From Aestuariispira ectoiniformans (GTDB lineage: Bacteria; Pseudomonadota; Alphaproteobacteria; UBA8366; Aestuariispiraceae), in contig NZ_CP062788.1 in NCBI RefSeq assembly GCF_025136295.1, positions 2,683,588-2,747,587 on the forward strand: a DNA stretch of 64,000 nt, given 5' to 3'. Below the pieces are notes generated by a model, which ran no database searches, had not been told where the DNA came from, and was given only the letters and a program-made list of their open reading frames with translations. Made by a program: the position numbers and the translations under genes. Shown piece by piece: positions 17,530 to 25,156 of this stretch; the stretch's first letter is position 1; every line of letters begins with the position of its first letter.

Positions 17530-19950
17530 ATGTTCGATATGAAGCAAGGTGACCTCTATCCTATTCTGCCCTTGCGGGATATCGTGGTTTTTCCGCATAT
17601 GATCGTGCCGTTGTTTGTCGGCCGGGAAAAGTCCGTTCGTGCGCTTGAGGATGTCATGCGCGACGACAAGCAGATTCTGCTGGTCACACAGAAGAATGCT
17701 GCGGTAGACGATCCCGCCAAGGACGATATTTATGAGGTTGGCACAATTGGTACTGTTCTGCAGCTGCTGAAGCTGCCGGATGGCACGGTGAAGGTTCTGG
17801 TTGAAGGCCAGCAACGTGCAAAAATCTCAAGTTTTACCGATAACGATGATTTCTTCCAGGCATATGCCGAGGCGATTGACGAGGAAGAAGGCGAAGAGGC
17901 GGAACTGTCCGCACTCAGCCGTGCCGCCGTCAGCCAGTTTGAACAGTATATCAAGCTGAACAAGAAAGTTCCGTCGGAAATCCTCAGTTCTATCAATCAG
18001 ATTGAGGATCCGTCGAAGCTGGCGGATACGATTGCCCAGCATTTGACTTTGAAAATTGCCGAGAAGCAGGAGCTTCTCGAACTGGACACGGTCGAAGAAC
18101 GCCTGGAGAAGATCTACTCCTTCATGGAAGGTGAGATCAGCGTGATGCAGGTTGAGAAACGCATCCGCAGCCGTGTTAAGCGCCAGATGGAGAAAACCCA
18201 GCGCGAGTATTATCTGAATGAGCAGATGAAGGCGATTCAGAAAGAGCTCGGCGAAGGTGAAGACGGCAAGGACGAACTTGCCGAACTGGAAGAAAAGATC
18301 GAGAAGACCAAGCTTTCGAAGGATGCGAAAGAAAAGGCCCATGCCGAGTTGAAAAAACTGCGTGCCATGAGCCCGATGTCCGCGGAAGCGACGGTTGTAC
18401 GCAACTATCTTGACTGGTTGTTGAATATTCCCTGGAAGAAGCGCAGCCGGGTTAAGAAGGACCTGAAAGAAGCAGAGAAGGTCTTGAATGCGGATCACTA
18501 TGGCTTGGAAAAAGTCAAAGAGCGCATCCTTGAATATCTTGCTGTCCAGGCCCGTATGAACAAGGTCAAGGGGCCCATTCTGTGTCTTGTTGGCCCGCCG
18601 GGCGTTGGTAAGACCTCGCTGGGGCAGTCCATTGCCAAGGCGACAAACCGTCATTTCGTACGTATGTCCCTTGGTGGCGTTCGGGACGAATCGGAGATTC
18701 GTGGCCATCGCCGGACCTATATCGGTTCCATGCCGGGTAAGGTTATCCAGGGCATGAAAAAGGCCAAGACGTCCAACCCGATGTTCCTTCTCGATGAGAT
18801 CGACAAGTTGGGTGCGGACTGGCGTGGTGATCCTTCTTCGGCACTTCTTGAAGTTCTGGACCCGGAACAGAACGCTACTTTTGCGGACCACTACCTGGAA
18901 GTTGACTATGACCTTTCGGATGTGATGTTCGTCACGACAGCCAACACGCTGAACATGCCGGGGCCGTTGCGGGACCGCATGGAGATCATCCGCATCCCGG
19001 GTTATACCGAGGACGAAAAGGTTGAGATCGCCAAGCGGCACCTGATTCCCAAACAGATGAAGGAAAACGGGCTGAAAGAAGCGGAGTGGAAGATTGAGGA
19101 TAAGGCAATCCGTGACCTCATTCGCTATTACACTCGCGAAGCCGGCGTTCGTAATCTGGAACGTGAAATCGCCAACCTGTGCCGTAAAGGTATCAAGGAA
19201 ATCATGATGGAAGGCGAATCGCAGGTTGTTATCACCAAGGATAATCTGTCCGATGCGAAGTTCGCCGGTGTTCGTCGCTTCCGCTATGGCGAGGTTGAGG
19301 AAGAAGACCTTGTTGGTGTTGTGACAGGTCTCGCCTGGACTGAAGTTGGTGGCGAATTGCTGTCGATCGAGGCGGTTATGATCCCGGGCAAGGGCAAGAT
19401 TACCAAGACGGGTAAACTTGGCGATGTGATGCAGGAATCCATCGCAGCGGCTGAAAGCTATGTCAAAAGTCGTGCGCCTTCGTTTGGTATCAAGCCGACG
19501 ACCTTTGAGAAAACCGACATTCACCTTCACGTTCCGGAAGGGGCTACCCCGAAAGATGGTCCGTCTGCTGGTGTGGCCATGGTCACCTCGATGGTGTCCG
19601 TGCTGACTGGTATTCCCGTGCGCAAGGATGTGGCGATGACAGGTGAGATTACCCTGCGTGGCCGGGTCCTGCCAATTGGCGGGTTGAAGGAAAAACTGCT
19701 GGCTGCTCTGCGTGGTGGTATCAAGACAGTTCTGATCCCGCATGATAACGAGAAGGACCTCGCGGATATCCCCGATAACGTGAAAGAAAATCTCACTATC
19801 ATCCCGGTCAAGACTGTCGATGAGGTGCTGGAGCGGGCCTTGGCCGATGCGTTGAAGCCGATTGAATGGACTCCGGAGGATCAGGAGGCGGTAGATAAGA
19901 TATCTACTTCCGATTCGACGAAGGACAGACCGGGCGTTACAACTCACTGA
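17530..19950 (+). CDS. lon: ATP-dependent Lon protease
   Basis: An 806-residue LonA protease. An in-frame start at 17476 exists, but the ATG at 17530 has GGAGTAAAGGA upstream and gives catalytic numbering identical to E. coli Lon: Ser679 ([11 protein letters not shown]) and Lys722 ([10 protein letters not shown]). The N-terminal substrate-binding domain begins [16 protein letters not shown]; the AAA+ module has Walker [10 protein letters not shown] (about 354-362) and [10 protein letters not shown]. It degrades misfolded and regulatory proteins. A perfect terminator follows, so hup is transcribed separately. Confidence 0.98.
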   Translation: MFDMKQGDLYPILPLRDIVVFPHMIVPLFVGREKSVRALEDVMRDDKQILLVTQKNAAVDDPAKDDIYEVGTIGTVLQLLKLPDGTVKVLVEGQQRAKISSFTDNDDFFQAYAEAIDEEEGEEAELSALSRAAVSQFEQYIKLNKKVPSEILSSINQIEDPSKLADTIAQHLTLKIAEKQELLELDTVEERLEKIYSFMEGEISVMQVEKRIRSRVKRQMEKTQREYYLNEQMKAIQKELGEGEDGKDELAELEEKIEKTKLSKDAKEKAHAELKKLRAMSPMSAEATVVRNYLDWLLNIPWKKRSRVKKDLKEAEKVLNADHYGLEKVKERILEYLAVQARMNKVKGPILCLVGPPGVGKTSLGQSIAKATNRHFVRMSLGGVRDESEIRGHRRTYIGSMPGKVIQGMKKAKTSNPMFLLDEIDKLGADWRGDPSSALLEVLDPEQNATFADHYLEVDYDLSDVMFVTTANTLNMPGPLRDRMEIIRIPGYTEDEKVEIAKRHLIPKQMKENGLKEAEWKIEDKAIRDLIRYYTREAGVRNLEREIANLCRKGIKEIMMEGESQVVITKDNLSDAKFAGVRRFRYGEVEEEDLVGVVTGLAWTEVGGELLSIEAVMIPGKGKITKTGKLGDVMQESIAAAESYVKSRAPSFGIKPTTFEKTDIHLHVPEGATPKDGPSAGVAMVTSMVSVLTGIPVRKDVAMTGEITLRGRVLPIGGLKEKLLAALRGGIKTVLIPHDNEKDLADIPDNVKENLTIIPVKTVDEVLERALADALKPIEWTPEDQEAVDKISTSDSTKDRPGVTTH

Positions 19951-19978
19951 TATCCGGCATTGTCGGAAATAATATTGC

Positions 19979-20014
19979 AAACAGGCCTCCATTTGGGGGC
20001 CTGTTTTGTTTGCT
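19979..20014 (+). terminator. Rho-independent terminator of lon
   Basis: A 12-bp stem (19979-19990 with 19995-20006, 4-base loop, one G-T pair) followed by TTTGTTTG. It starts 28 bases after the lon stop. Confidence 0.92.
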
Positions 20015-20051
20015 AGTGATTTGTCAACAGTTCAAAAGTGAAAAAACCTGT

Positions 20052-20080
20052 GGAAAAATCGCAGAATTCTGCGGTTTTCC
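20052..20080. promoter_or_regulatory. 29-bp imperfect palindrome upstream of hup
   Basis: CGCAGAATTCTGCG (20060-20073) is a perfect 14-bp palindrome, flanked by GGAAAA and TTTTCC arms. It lies after the lon terminator and about 107 bases before the HU start, so an operator or nucleoid-protein site is plausible. Confidence 0.4.
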
Positions 20081-20186
20081 AATTGACGGGCCATTCCTAT
20101 TGCTCTTAAACTTCAGCCCGTAACAAGAACGGATTGTCCGTTATTAATATCAACATAAACCCGCATCCAATGAGGGGGGTCTAGAC

Positions 20187-20462
20187 GTGAATAAAAACGA
20201 TCTTGTCGCTTCTGTTGCTTCTGCTTCCGGTCTGTCTAAAGCTGACGCCGCCGGTGCCGTTGACGCTGTATTTGACGCAATCACTGGTGCCTTGAAAGGC
20301 GGCGACGAAGTTCGCCTTGTTGGCTTTGGTACTTTCTCCGTTGCTGATCGCGCCGCTTCTGAAGGCCGCAATCCGCGTACCGGTGAAAAAATCCAGATCC
20401 CGGCTTCCAAGCAGCCGAAGTTCAAGGCTGGTAAAGGCCTGAAAGATTCCGTGAACGGCTAA
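20187..20462 (+). CDS. hup: DNA-binding protein HU
   Basis: A 91-residue HU/IHF-family nucleoid protein. MNKNDLVASVA begins the dimerisation helices, VRLVGFGTFSV the beta core, and RNPRTGEKIQIPASKQPKFK the DNA-embracing arm and final strands; the arm carries the RNPxTG signature with the intercalating Pro. The start is GTG at 20187 with GAGGGGGG at 20172-20179. Located just after lon, the common position in this class. It has its own terminator. Confidence 0.96.
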   Translation: MNKNDLVASVASASGLSKADAAGAVDAVFDAITGALKGGDEVRLVGFGTFSVADRAASEGRNPRTGEKIQIPASKQPKFKAGKGLKDSVNG

Positions 20463-20482
20463 TTCAGCTTTCACGAGACTTT

Positions 20483-20516
20483 AAACCGGTCGCCTTTCGA
20501 GGCGGCCGGTTTTTAT
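20483..20516 (+). terminator. Rho-independent terminator of hup
   Basis: A 12-bp stem (20483-20494 with 20501-20512, one G-T pair, 6-base loop) followed by a T-rich tail (TTTTTATTTT). Confidence 0.9.
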
Positions 20517-20549
20517 TTTATGAAAATGAAAAAAAGTGATTTTAGGCTA

Positions 20550-20578
20550 TTGATTGCCCGGCGTATTCGATCTATAAA
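20550..20578 (+). promoter_or_regulatory. Sigma-70 promoter of tRNA-Val
   Basis: TTGATT (20550-20555), a 17-bp spacer and TATAAA (20573-20578), with the mature tRNA starting 13 bases downstream. Confidence 0.75.
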
Positions 20579-20590
20579 CTGCGCCGCAAC

Positions 20591-20666
20591 GGGCGGTTAG
20601 CTCAGCTGGGAGAGCATCTCGTTTACACCGAGAGGGTCGGCGGTTCGATCCCGTCACCGCCCACCA
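20591..20666 (+). tRNA. tRNA-Val (anticodon UAC)
   Basis: 76 bases with acceptor GGGCGGT/ACCGCCC, D-arm GCTCAGCTGGGAGAGC, anticodon loop with TAC between TCTCG and CGAGA stems, T-loop GTTCGATCC and an encoded CCA (20664-20666). Confidence 0.97.
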
Positions 20667-20706
20667 AAAAAAGCCTTTGAAGTTTATAACTTCTGGGCTT
20701 TTTTTG
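20667..20706 (+). terminator. Terminator of tRNA-Val
   Basis: AAAAAAGCC and GAAGTT pair with AACTTC and GGGCTTTTTTT around a small internal bulge, directly after the CCA end. Confidence 0.85.
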
Positions 20707-20863
20707 TTTTTGGCCCAAGGTTGCAATTTTCCCTATTTTCGACCGGATAATAGCGTCCACGGTTCAAGCCGATAAGACGGCCGCTGTGGTGTGTATACGT
20801 GCCCGTTGGGCGGGAAATGTTAGGACGACCTCTCAAGCGCTCTGAGATAGGCCAGTGATCCGG

Positions 20864-20900
20864 ATAAAAAAGGGGCGGAGGTGCCAAAACACCGCCGCCC
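20864..20900 (-). terminator. Terminator of the hmgA-fahA operon
   Basis: GGGCGG-A-GGTG (20873-20883) pairs with CACC-G-CCGCCC (20890-20900), one mismatch, 6-base loop. On the minus strand it is followed by six Ts (complement of 20866-20871). It lies 28 bases after the fahA stop. The 20707-20863 stretch next to it holds nothing I recognise. Confidence 0.8.
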
Positions 20901-20927
20901 TGTGAATTTCAGCCTAAGGAGGTGTTG

Positions 20928-21953
20928 TCAGTCACTTAGGCTGTCGTATTTGACGACTGTCTGATCAATTGCACCAAAGACCGATTGCCCGTCGCTATCC
21001 TTCATTTCGATTCGGATCTGGTCACCGAACTTCATGAATGGGGTGCTCGGTTTGCCATTGTTGATCGTTTCGATCATGCGGATTTCAGCGATACAGGAAT
21101 AACCGACGCCACCATCCTTGATGGCAGAACCATGTTCGGTATTCTGTTTATTGGAGATCGTGCCGGAACCGACGATGGCGCCCGCGCCCAGGGGACGGGT
21201 TTTAGCGGCATGGGACACCAGTTCTGGGAAACTGAACGTCATGTCGGTTCCTGCGTCTGGCTTGCCGAAGGCCTCATTGTTCAAGGTGCTGAGAAGGGGC
21301 AGGGAGAGCTTCTCACCGTCCCAGGCGTTCCCGAGCTCATCAGGCGTTACAGCGACCGGTGAGAAGGCGCTGGAAGGTTTGCTCTGGAAGAAGCCAAAGC
21401 CCTTTGCCAGTTCTCCCGGGATGAGGCCTCGCAGGCTGACGTCATTAACCAGCATAAGCAGTTTGATGTGCTGAGCGGCCTGTTGAGCGGAGACCCCCAT
21501 GGGTACGTCGTCGGTGATGACAGCAATCTCGGCTTCAAAATCAATACCCCACTCCTCACTCGCCAGCGGGATATCGTCGTGGGGGCCGATGAAGGAATCG
21601 GAACCGCCCTGATACATCAGCGGGTCCGTCCAGAAGCTGTCGGGAATCTCCGCGCCACGGGCCTTCCGAACGAGTTCCACATGATTTACATAGGCGGAAC
21701 CATCCGCCCATTGGTAGGCGCGGGGCAGGGGGCTTTCTGCGTCGCTTTCAGAAAAGGAGATCGTATCATCACACTTGCCCGCGTTCAGGTCGTCATAAAC
21801 CTGTGCCAGGCGTGGAGAGATTTCCTCCCAATTATCAAGAGCTTGTTGCAGTGTTTTTGAGATGTCCTCTACAGAAACAGCTTTTGTCAGATCCCGGCTT
21901 ACGACAACAAGTTTGCCGTCGCGCGTTCCGGATTTCAGGGTTGCCAGTTTCAC
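20928..21953 (-). CDS. fahA: Fumarylacetoacetase (FAH family)
   Basis: A 341-residue FAH-fold hydrolase. It begins MKLATLKSGTRDGKLVVVSRD and contains DFEAEIAVITDDVP, a metal-site segment typical of the family, then GFGFFQSKPSSAFSPVAVTPDELG, GAGAIVGSGTISNKQ and the C-terminal GDQIRIEMKD barrel strands. Its length and sequence fit the proteobacterial fumarylacetoacetase that splits fumarylacetoacetate into fumarate and acetoacetate, the last step of tyrosine/homogentisate breakdown. It follows homogentisate dioxygenase by 13 bases in the same operon, which supports that role over the broader acylpyruvase group. No maleylacetoacetate isomerase gene is in view. Confidence 0.9.
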   Translation of the reverse strand: MKLATLKSGTRDGKLVVVSRDLTKAVSVEDISKTLQQALDNWEEISPRLAQVYDDLNAGKCDDTISFSESDAESPLPRAYQWADGSAYVNHVELVRKARGAEIPDSFWTDPLMYQGGSDSFIGPHDDIPLASEEWGIDFEAEIAVITDDVPMGVSAQQAAQHIKLLMLVNDVSLRGLIPGELAKGFGFFQSKPSSAFSPVAVTPDELGNAWDGEKLSLPLLSTLNNEAFGKPDAGTDMTFSFPELVSHAAKTRPLGAGAIVGSGTISNKQNTEHGSAIKDGGVGYSCIAEIRMIETINNGKPSTPFMKFGDQIRIEMKDSDGQSVFGAIDQTVVKYDSLSD

Positions 21954-21966
21954 TCTGTCGCTCCTC

Positions 21967-23100
21967 TCAGCCTTGCCAGCTTTTTACGTAGTTGTGGTTT
22001 TCGATTCCGTCCGGCATGTCTCCGACGTCCAATGCATCACGGGTATCAATCATGACAGCGTATTCGTCAGTGGCCGGTTTGGATTGCTTGAAGGCATTCT
22101 GCATCGCTTTCGGATGTGGCCCATGCGTAAAGCCGCAAGGGTGGAAGGTCATCATGCCGGCGTCGATGTTATCCCGGCTGAAGAAATCACCGGCGTGATA
22201 GAACAGCACTTCGTCATAGTCGTCGTTGTTGTGATAGAAGGGCACCTTCAATGCGTCATCTGACGATTCGAACGGACGAGGGCAGAAGGTACAGACGACG
22301 AATCGGTCGGCCACAAATGTAGTGTGCGCCGACGGCGGCAGATGATAGCGATGGCTCATCAGGGGGCGAATATCACGGACATTCACCCGAACCGGGCAGA
22401 GGTCGCCTTTCCAACCAACAACATCCAACGGATTGAACGGATAGGTAACCGTGCTGGTAACATCACGGCGTTTGATGACGACTTTCCACGTACCGTCCGG
22501 ACCCAGGAACGCTTTTTGTTCCTGAAATGCTTCGTCCAGCGTGGGATGGTCCAAAACAGCAGGGTCAAAAATTGCATGGGGCCCCACAAGGCCTTTTTCA
22601 GGCAGCAGGTAGCTGCTGTTTGTTGCTTCTATGAGAAGGGCCATGACGGGGGAAGTGCATTCCAGGCGCCACATCGTGCCGCGTGGCAACATGATATAGT
22701 CGCCCGCTTCGAAGGCCAGGTGACCAAAGTCGCAATAGAGGTGACCGGCGCCGGTATGAATGAATAGCAATTCATCGCCATCACCATTGCGTACCAGGTG
22801 ATCCATTTTTGCCGGTGCGCGCCACATACGTATTTTGACGCTGTTGTTATGGAGAACCTGCGTGGCATCCCAGGGGGATGACTGAAGAGCTTCCAGTTTG
22901 TTAAGGTCGAAGGCGCGGGGACGTAGCGGACCCTCCCAGTCGATCCAACCGGTCGGTGCATGTGCATGGTAGAGGTGAGATGCCGGGCCGAAGAACCCTT
23001 CTTTCCCCATCTCCCTCTCATAGGTGCCATCCGGCAGGTTTGTATGTGCCTGCCTGCTGGTCTGCCCCTCGATACGGGGGAATGAAATATATTTCTTCAT
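21967..23100 (-). CDS. hmgA: Homogentisate 1,2-dioxygenase-type protein
   Basis: A 377-residue cupin-fold iron dioxygenase of the shorter proteobacterial HGD class, opening the ring of homogentisate in tyrosine catabolism. The N-terminal half has GDGDELLFIHTGAGHLYCDFG; the C-terminal active-site half has HNNDDYDEVLFYHAGDF, with His290 and Glu297 as candidate iron ligands, and FHPCGFTHGPHP, with His326. The spacing between the first His and Glu differs by one residue from the human enzyme, so the ligand assignment is tentative. It is the first gene of an operon with fahA and divergent from a TRAP transporter; the 338-base region between them carries three related inverted repeats. Confidence 0.88.
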   Translation of the reverse strand: MKKYISFPRIEGQTSRQAHTNLPDGTYEREMGKEGFFGPASHLYHAHAPTGWIDWEGPLRPRAFDLNKLEALQSSPWDATQVLHNNSVKIRMWRAPAKMDHLVRNGDGDELLFIHTGAGHLYCDFGHLAFEAGDYIMLPRGTMWRLECTSPVMALLIEATNSSYLLPEKGLVGPHAIFDPAVLDHPTLDEAFQEQKAFLGPDGTWKVVIKRRDVTSTVTYPFNPLDVVGWKGDLCPVRVNVRDIRPLMSHRYHLPPSAHTTFVADRFVVCTFCPRPFESSDDALKVPFYHNNDDYDEVLFYHAGDFFSRDNIDAGMMTFHPCGFTHGPHPKAMQNAFKQSKPATDEYAVMIDTRDALDVGDMPDGIENHNYVKSWQG

Positions 23101-23230
23101 GATATCCCTCGCTCTTTAATATCTGAGCGTTTGATTGTGGTTTGTCGATCTGCAACGCACTTCGCGTAAATCTTGGTTTGCGATAGTGGGCGATCCAGAG
23201 TGTCCCATCACTCCCTTCTTTAAGTTAATA

Positions 23231-23244
23231 GTTTCAATTGAAAT
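23231..23244. promoter_or_regulatory. Operator-like repeat, copy 1
   Basis: GTTTCAATTGAAAT; its inner 12 bases TTTCAATTGAAA form a perfect palindrome. It is the hmgA-proximal copy of three. Confidence 0.6.
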
Positions 23245-23260
23245 GAAGTCAAGGGTGTAT

Positions 23261-23274
23261 GTTTCTTCTGAAAC
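23261..23274. promoter_or_regulatory. Operator-like repeat, copy 2
   Basis: GTTTCTTCTGAAAC, 5-bp perfect arms with a 4-base centre. Its centre is exactly 30 bp from that of copy 1, close to three helical turns. Confidence 0.6.
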
Positions 23275-23336
23275 GATCTCGGTTAGATTGTGATTTGTCC
23301 TGTTTTAACGTTCAAATGACAAAGATCATTCAAAAA

Positions 23337-23350
23337 GTATCAAATGAAAC
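23337..23350. promoter_or_regulatory. Operator-like repeat, copy 3
   Basis: GTATCAAATGAAAC, the most degenerate copy, centred 76 bp from copy 2 and 89 bases before the dctP start. Confidence 0.5.
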
Positions 23351-23438
23351 AATCTGGACAGGAATTGGAGGCTGGGGTATCAGTTGACTGCCACACTTGG
23401 TTACTTGTTGTGGGAGATGAGAACATGGGAGGAGAGTT

Positions 23439-24485
23439 ATGATGGGATATCTCGGGCGAAATTCCCTGATCGGAGGCATGGCACTTGCGCTGGTTGCGGC
23501 GTTTAACGGCCATGCGGCTAATGCTGCAGGTGACGTCATTGAATTGAAGATGGCGCATTACCTGCCGACAGCAAATGGTATGCACGAGGACTTCATGGAG
23601 CCCTGGGCCCGTGAATTGGAAAAGCGCACCAATGGCAAGGTCAAGGTTACGATCTATCCTGGTGGTACACAGCTAGGTAATATCGCCAAGCTTTATGATG
23701 AGGTTCGCAGTGGCGTTGTGGATATCGCGCATGGACTGCGTGGTGTCCCGAATGGCCGCTTCAAGAAAACCTCGATCATCGAATTGCCCTTCATGTCGAG
23801 CAGCGCGGATGCAGCAAGCCGCACCCTGTGGGCGCTCTATCCGCAATACCTGAAAGACGAATATCCAGGCGTGAAAATGCTCGCGTTGCACGCCCATAAT
23901 GGCGGTCTGCTTCACACTGGCAGCAAGCCCATTCAAACAATGGACGATTTGAAAGGTTTGCGTATCCGCTTCCCTAGTGGCCCGATCAAGGCGTTGCTGG
24001 AAGAATGGGGTGCTACCCCGCAAGGGCTTCCGCCGGGGAAAGTGTATGAGAGTGTGCAGAAGGGCGTCATCGACGGATCGCTGCTCCCATGGGACCCGAT
24101 TAACAGTTTCAAACTGTCGGAAGTCATGAACTATCACACTGACGTGGGCGGTGTTTATACCGTGTCCTTCTGGTTTGCCATGAATGAGCGGAAATACAAT
24201 AGCCTGCCTGCGGATGTCCGGAAGGCTATTGACGATATTTCGGGTGACAACCTGATCGGTAAATTCGGTGGCTGGTGGAACCGATGGGACAAGCTTGGCA
24301 AAGACCTTGCTGTGGCCAAAGGAGATCCGATTACGGTTCTGGACAAACAGGAACAGGCCAAATGGGAAAAAGCGGCGGAGCCGGTCATTGATGAATGGTT
24401 GTCCAAACTGGAAGACGACGGCGTTGATAACGCTCGCGAAATCTATAAGGCGATGAAAGACAAAGTTGCCGAATACGAAGGCTAA
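23439..24485 (+). CDS. dctP: TRAP transporter substrate-binding protein (DctP family)
   Basis: A 348-residue periplasmic binding protein. The signal peptide runs to about residue 29 (hydrophobic GGMALALVAAF, then ANA-AG). The mature part starts ELKMAHYLPTANGMHEDF and carries the DctP motif LKGLRIRFPSGPIKALLEEWG; Arg177 is at the position that normally salt-bridges a substrate carboxylate. GVIDGSLLPWDPINSFKLSEV is the second conserved block. It delivers an organic acid to the DctQM permease encoded just downstream. Being divergent from hmgA-fahA, an aromatic acid linked to tyrosine breakdown is a reasonable guess, not proven by the sequence. ATG codons at 23439 and 23442 are both usable. Confidence 0.93.
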   Translation: MMGYLGRNSLIGGMALALVAAFNGHAANAAGDVIELKMAHYLPTANGMHEDFMEPWARELEKRTNGKVKVTIYPGGTQLGNIAKLYDEVRSGVVDIAHGLRGVPNGRFKKTSIIELPFMSSSADAASRTLWALYPQYLKDEYPGVKMLALHAHNGGLLHTGSKPIQTMDDLKGLRIRFPSGPIKALLEEWGATPQGLPPGKVYESVQKGVIDGSLLPWDPINSFKLSEVMNYHTDVGGVYTVSFWFAMNERKYNSLPADVRKAIDDISGDNLIGKFGGWWNRWDKLGKDLAVAKGDPITVLDKQEQAKWEKAAEPVIDEWLSKLEDDGVDNAREIYKAMKDKVAEYEG

Positions 24486-24509
24486 CCGAAGCTGAAACAA
24501 AGCCTGACG

Positions 24510-24573
24510 ATTGGGGGCCGCAATGGCCCTCAATTGGACGGGTTTAATAATGATAAAGGCAGCATGACTGCCT
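24510..24573 (+). promoter_or_regulatory. Intercistronic hairpins between dctP and dctQ
   Basis: TTGGGGGCC (24511-24519) pairs with GGCCCTCAA (24525-24533), with one G-T pair and an extra A-T. A second hairpin AGGCAG/CTGCCT (24557-24573) ends 5 bases before the dctQ ribosome site. The first lacks a T-tract, so mRNA stabilisation or partial attenuation is more likely than full termination. Confidence 0.65.
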
Positions 24574-24590
24574 GGGTGAGGTAAGTGGTG

Positions 24591-25154
24591 ATGGGGCGAA
24601 TCGTAAAATTATTTCATTTACTGTCACGTTGGTGCGCCTATCTGGGCGTTGTTTCTCTATCAATAGCAATGCTCGTGACCGTTGCTGATGTGGCCCTGCG
24701 CGCCATTACGCGAATGAGCAATTGGTTTCTGGATACGCCGATCGGACTGGCGGTTCCCGGAGTCGTCGATCTGGTGCAGCTTTTTGTGATGGGCGCGGTA
24801 TTCATGTCGATACCTTTCGCCTTCATGGCTGATGCCCATGTGTGTGTCGACCTGCTGACCGCGCGTCTGGGGGCACGGCGAGAGAGCTTCTTCAAAGGAA
24901 TAGCGGCTTTCTGTTCCGCCGCTTTCATGACAGCGGTTCTGTATTACGGATGGGCGCAGGCACAGATGCAGATCGAATTTGGCGACTCGTCGTCAACATT
25001 GGAGATTCCGATGCTTTGGTTCTGGGTGGTTCTGTTGGCCGGCGCAGCTTCGTCTATCGTTGCCACATTGCTGACGGGAATCCATCAGTTGTTGACTGTT
25101 TTTAGAGTATCGTCGCATCGCGTTGATCCAAGCCGAATTGTGCAGGGAGAATAG
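24591..25154 (+). CDS. dctQ: TRAP transporter small permease subunit (DctQ family)
   Basis: A 187-residue membrane protein with four predicted helices, the first formed by YLGVVSLSIAMLVTVADVAL and the last by WFWVVLLAGAASSIVATLL. The QFFVMGAVFMSIPFAFMADAHV-like central region (split here by LVQLF) is the conserved DctQ core. GTG codons at 24585 and 24588 are in frame, but the ATG at 24591 is best spaced from GAGG at 24578-24581. It pairs with DctM, whose gene starts 2 bases after its stop. Confidence 0.88.
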   Translation: MGRIVKLFHLLSRWCAYLGVVSLSIAMLVTVADVALRAITRMSNWFLDTPIGLAVPGVVDLVQLFVMGAVFMSIPFAFMADAHVCVDLLTARLGARRESFFKGIAAFCSAAFMTAVLYYGWAQAQMQIEFGDSSSTLEIPMLWFWVVLLAGAASSIVATLLTGIHQLLTVFRVSSHRVDPSRIVQGE

Positions 25155-25156
25155 AC

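Larger units (their letters stand above)
23101..23438. promoter_or_regulatory. Divergent control region between hmgA and dctP
   Basis: 338 bases without a gene. It must carry both promoters. Three copies of a GTTTC-N4-GAAAC-like inverted repeat are listed separately. A strong ribosome site GGGAGGAG (23427-23434) precedes dctP. Confidence 0.75.

Noticed and set aside
17827-19992. A 721-residue minus-strand open frame
   Set aside because: It is a mirror of lon produced by codon bias on the opposite strand; no domain or ribosome site.
20684-20887. Small minus-strand frame after tRNA-Val
   Set aside because: It overlaps the tRNA-Val terminator, lacks a ribosome site, and has no protein-like pattern.
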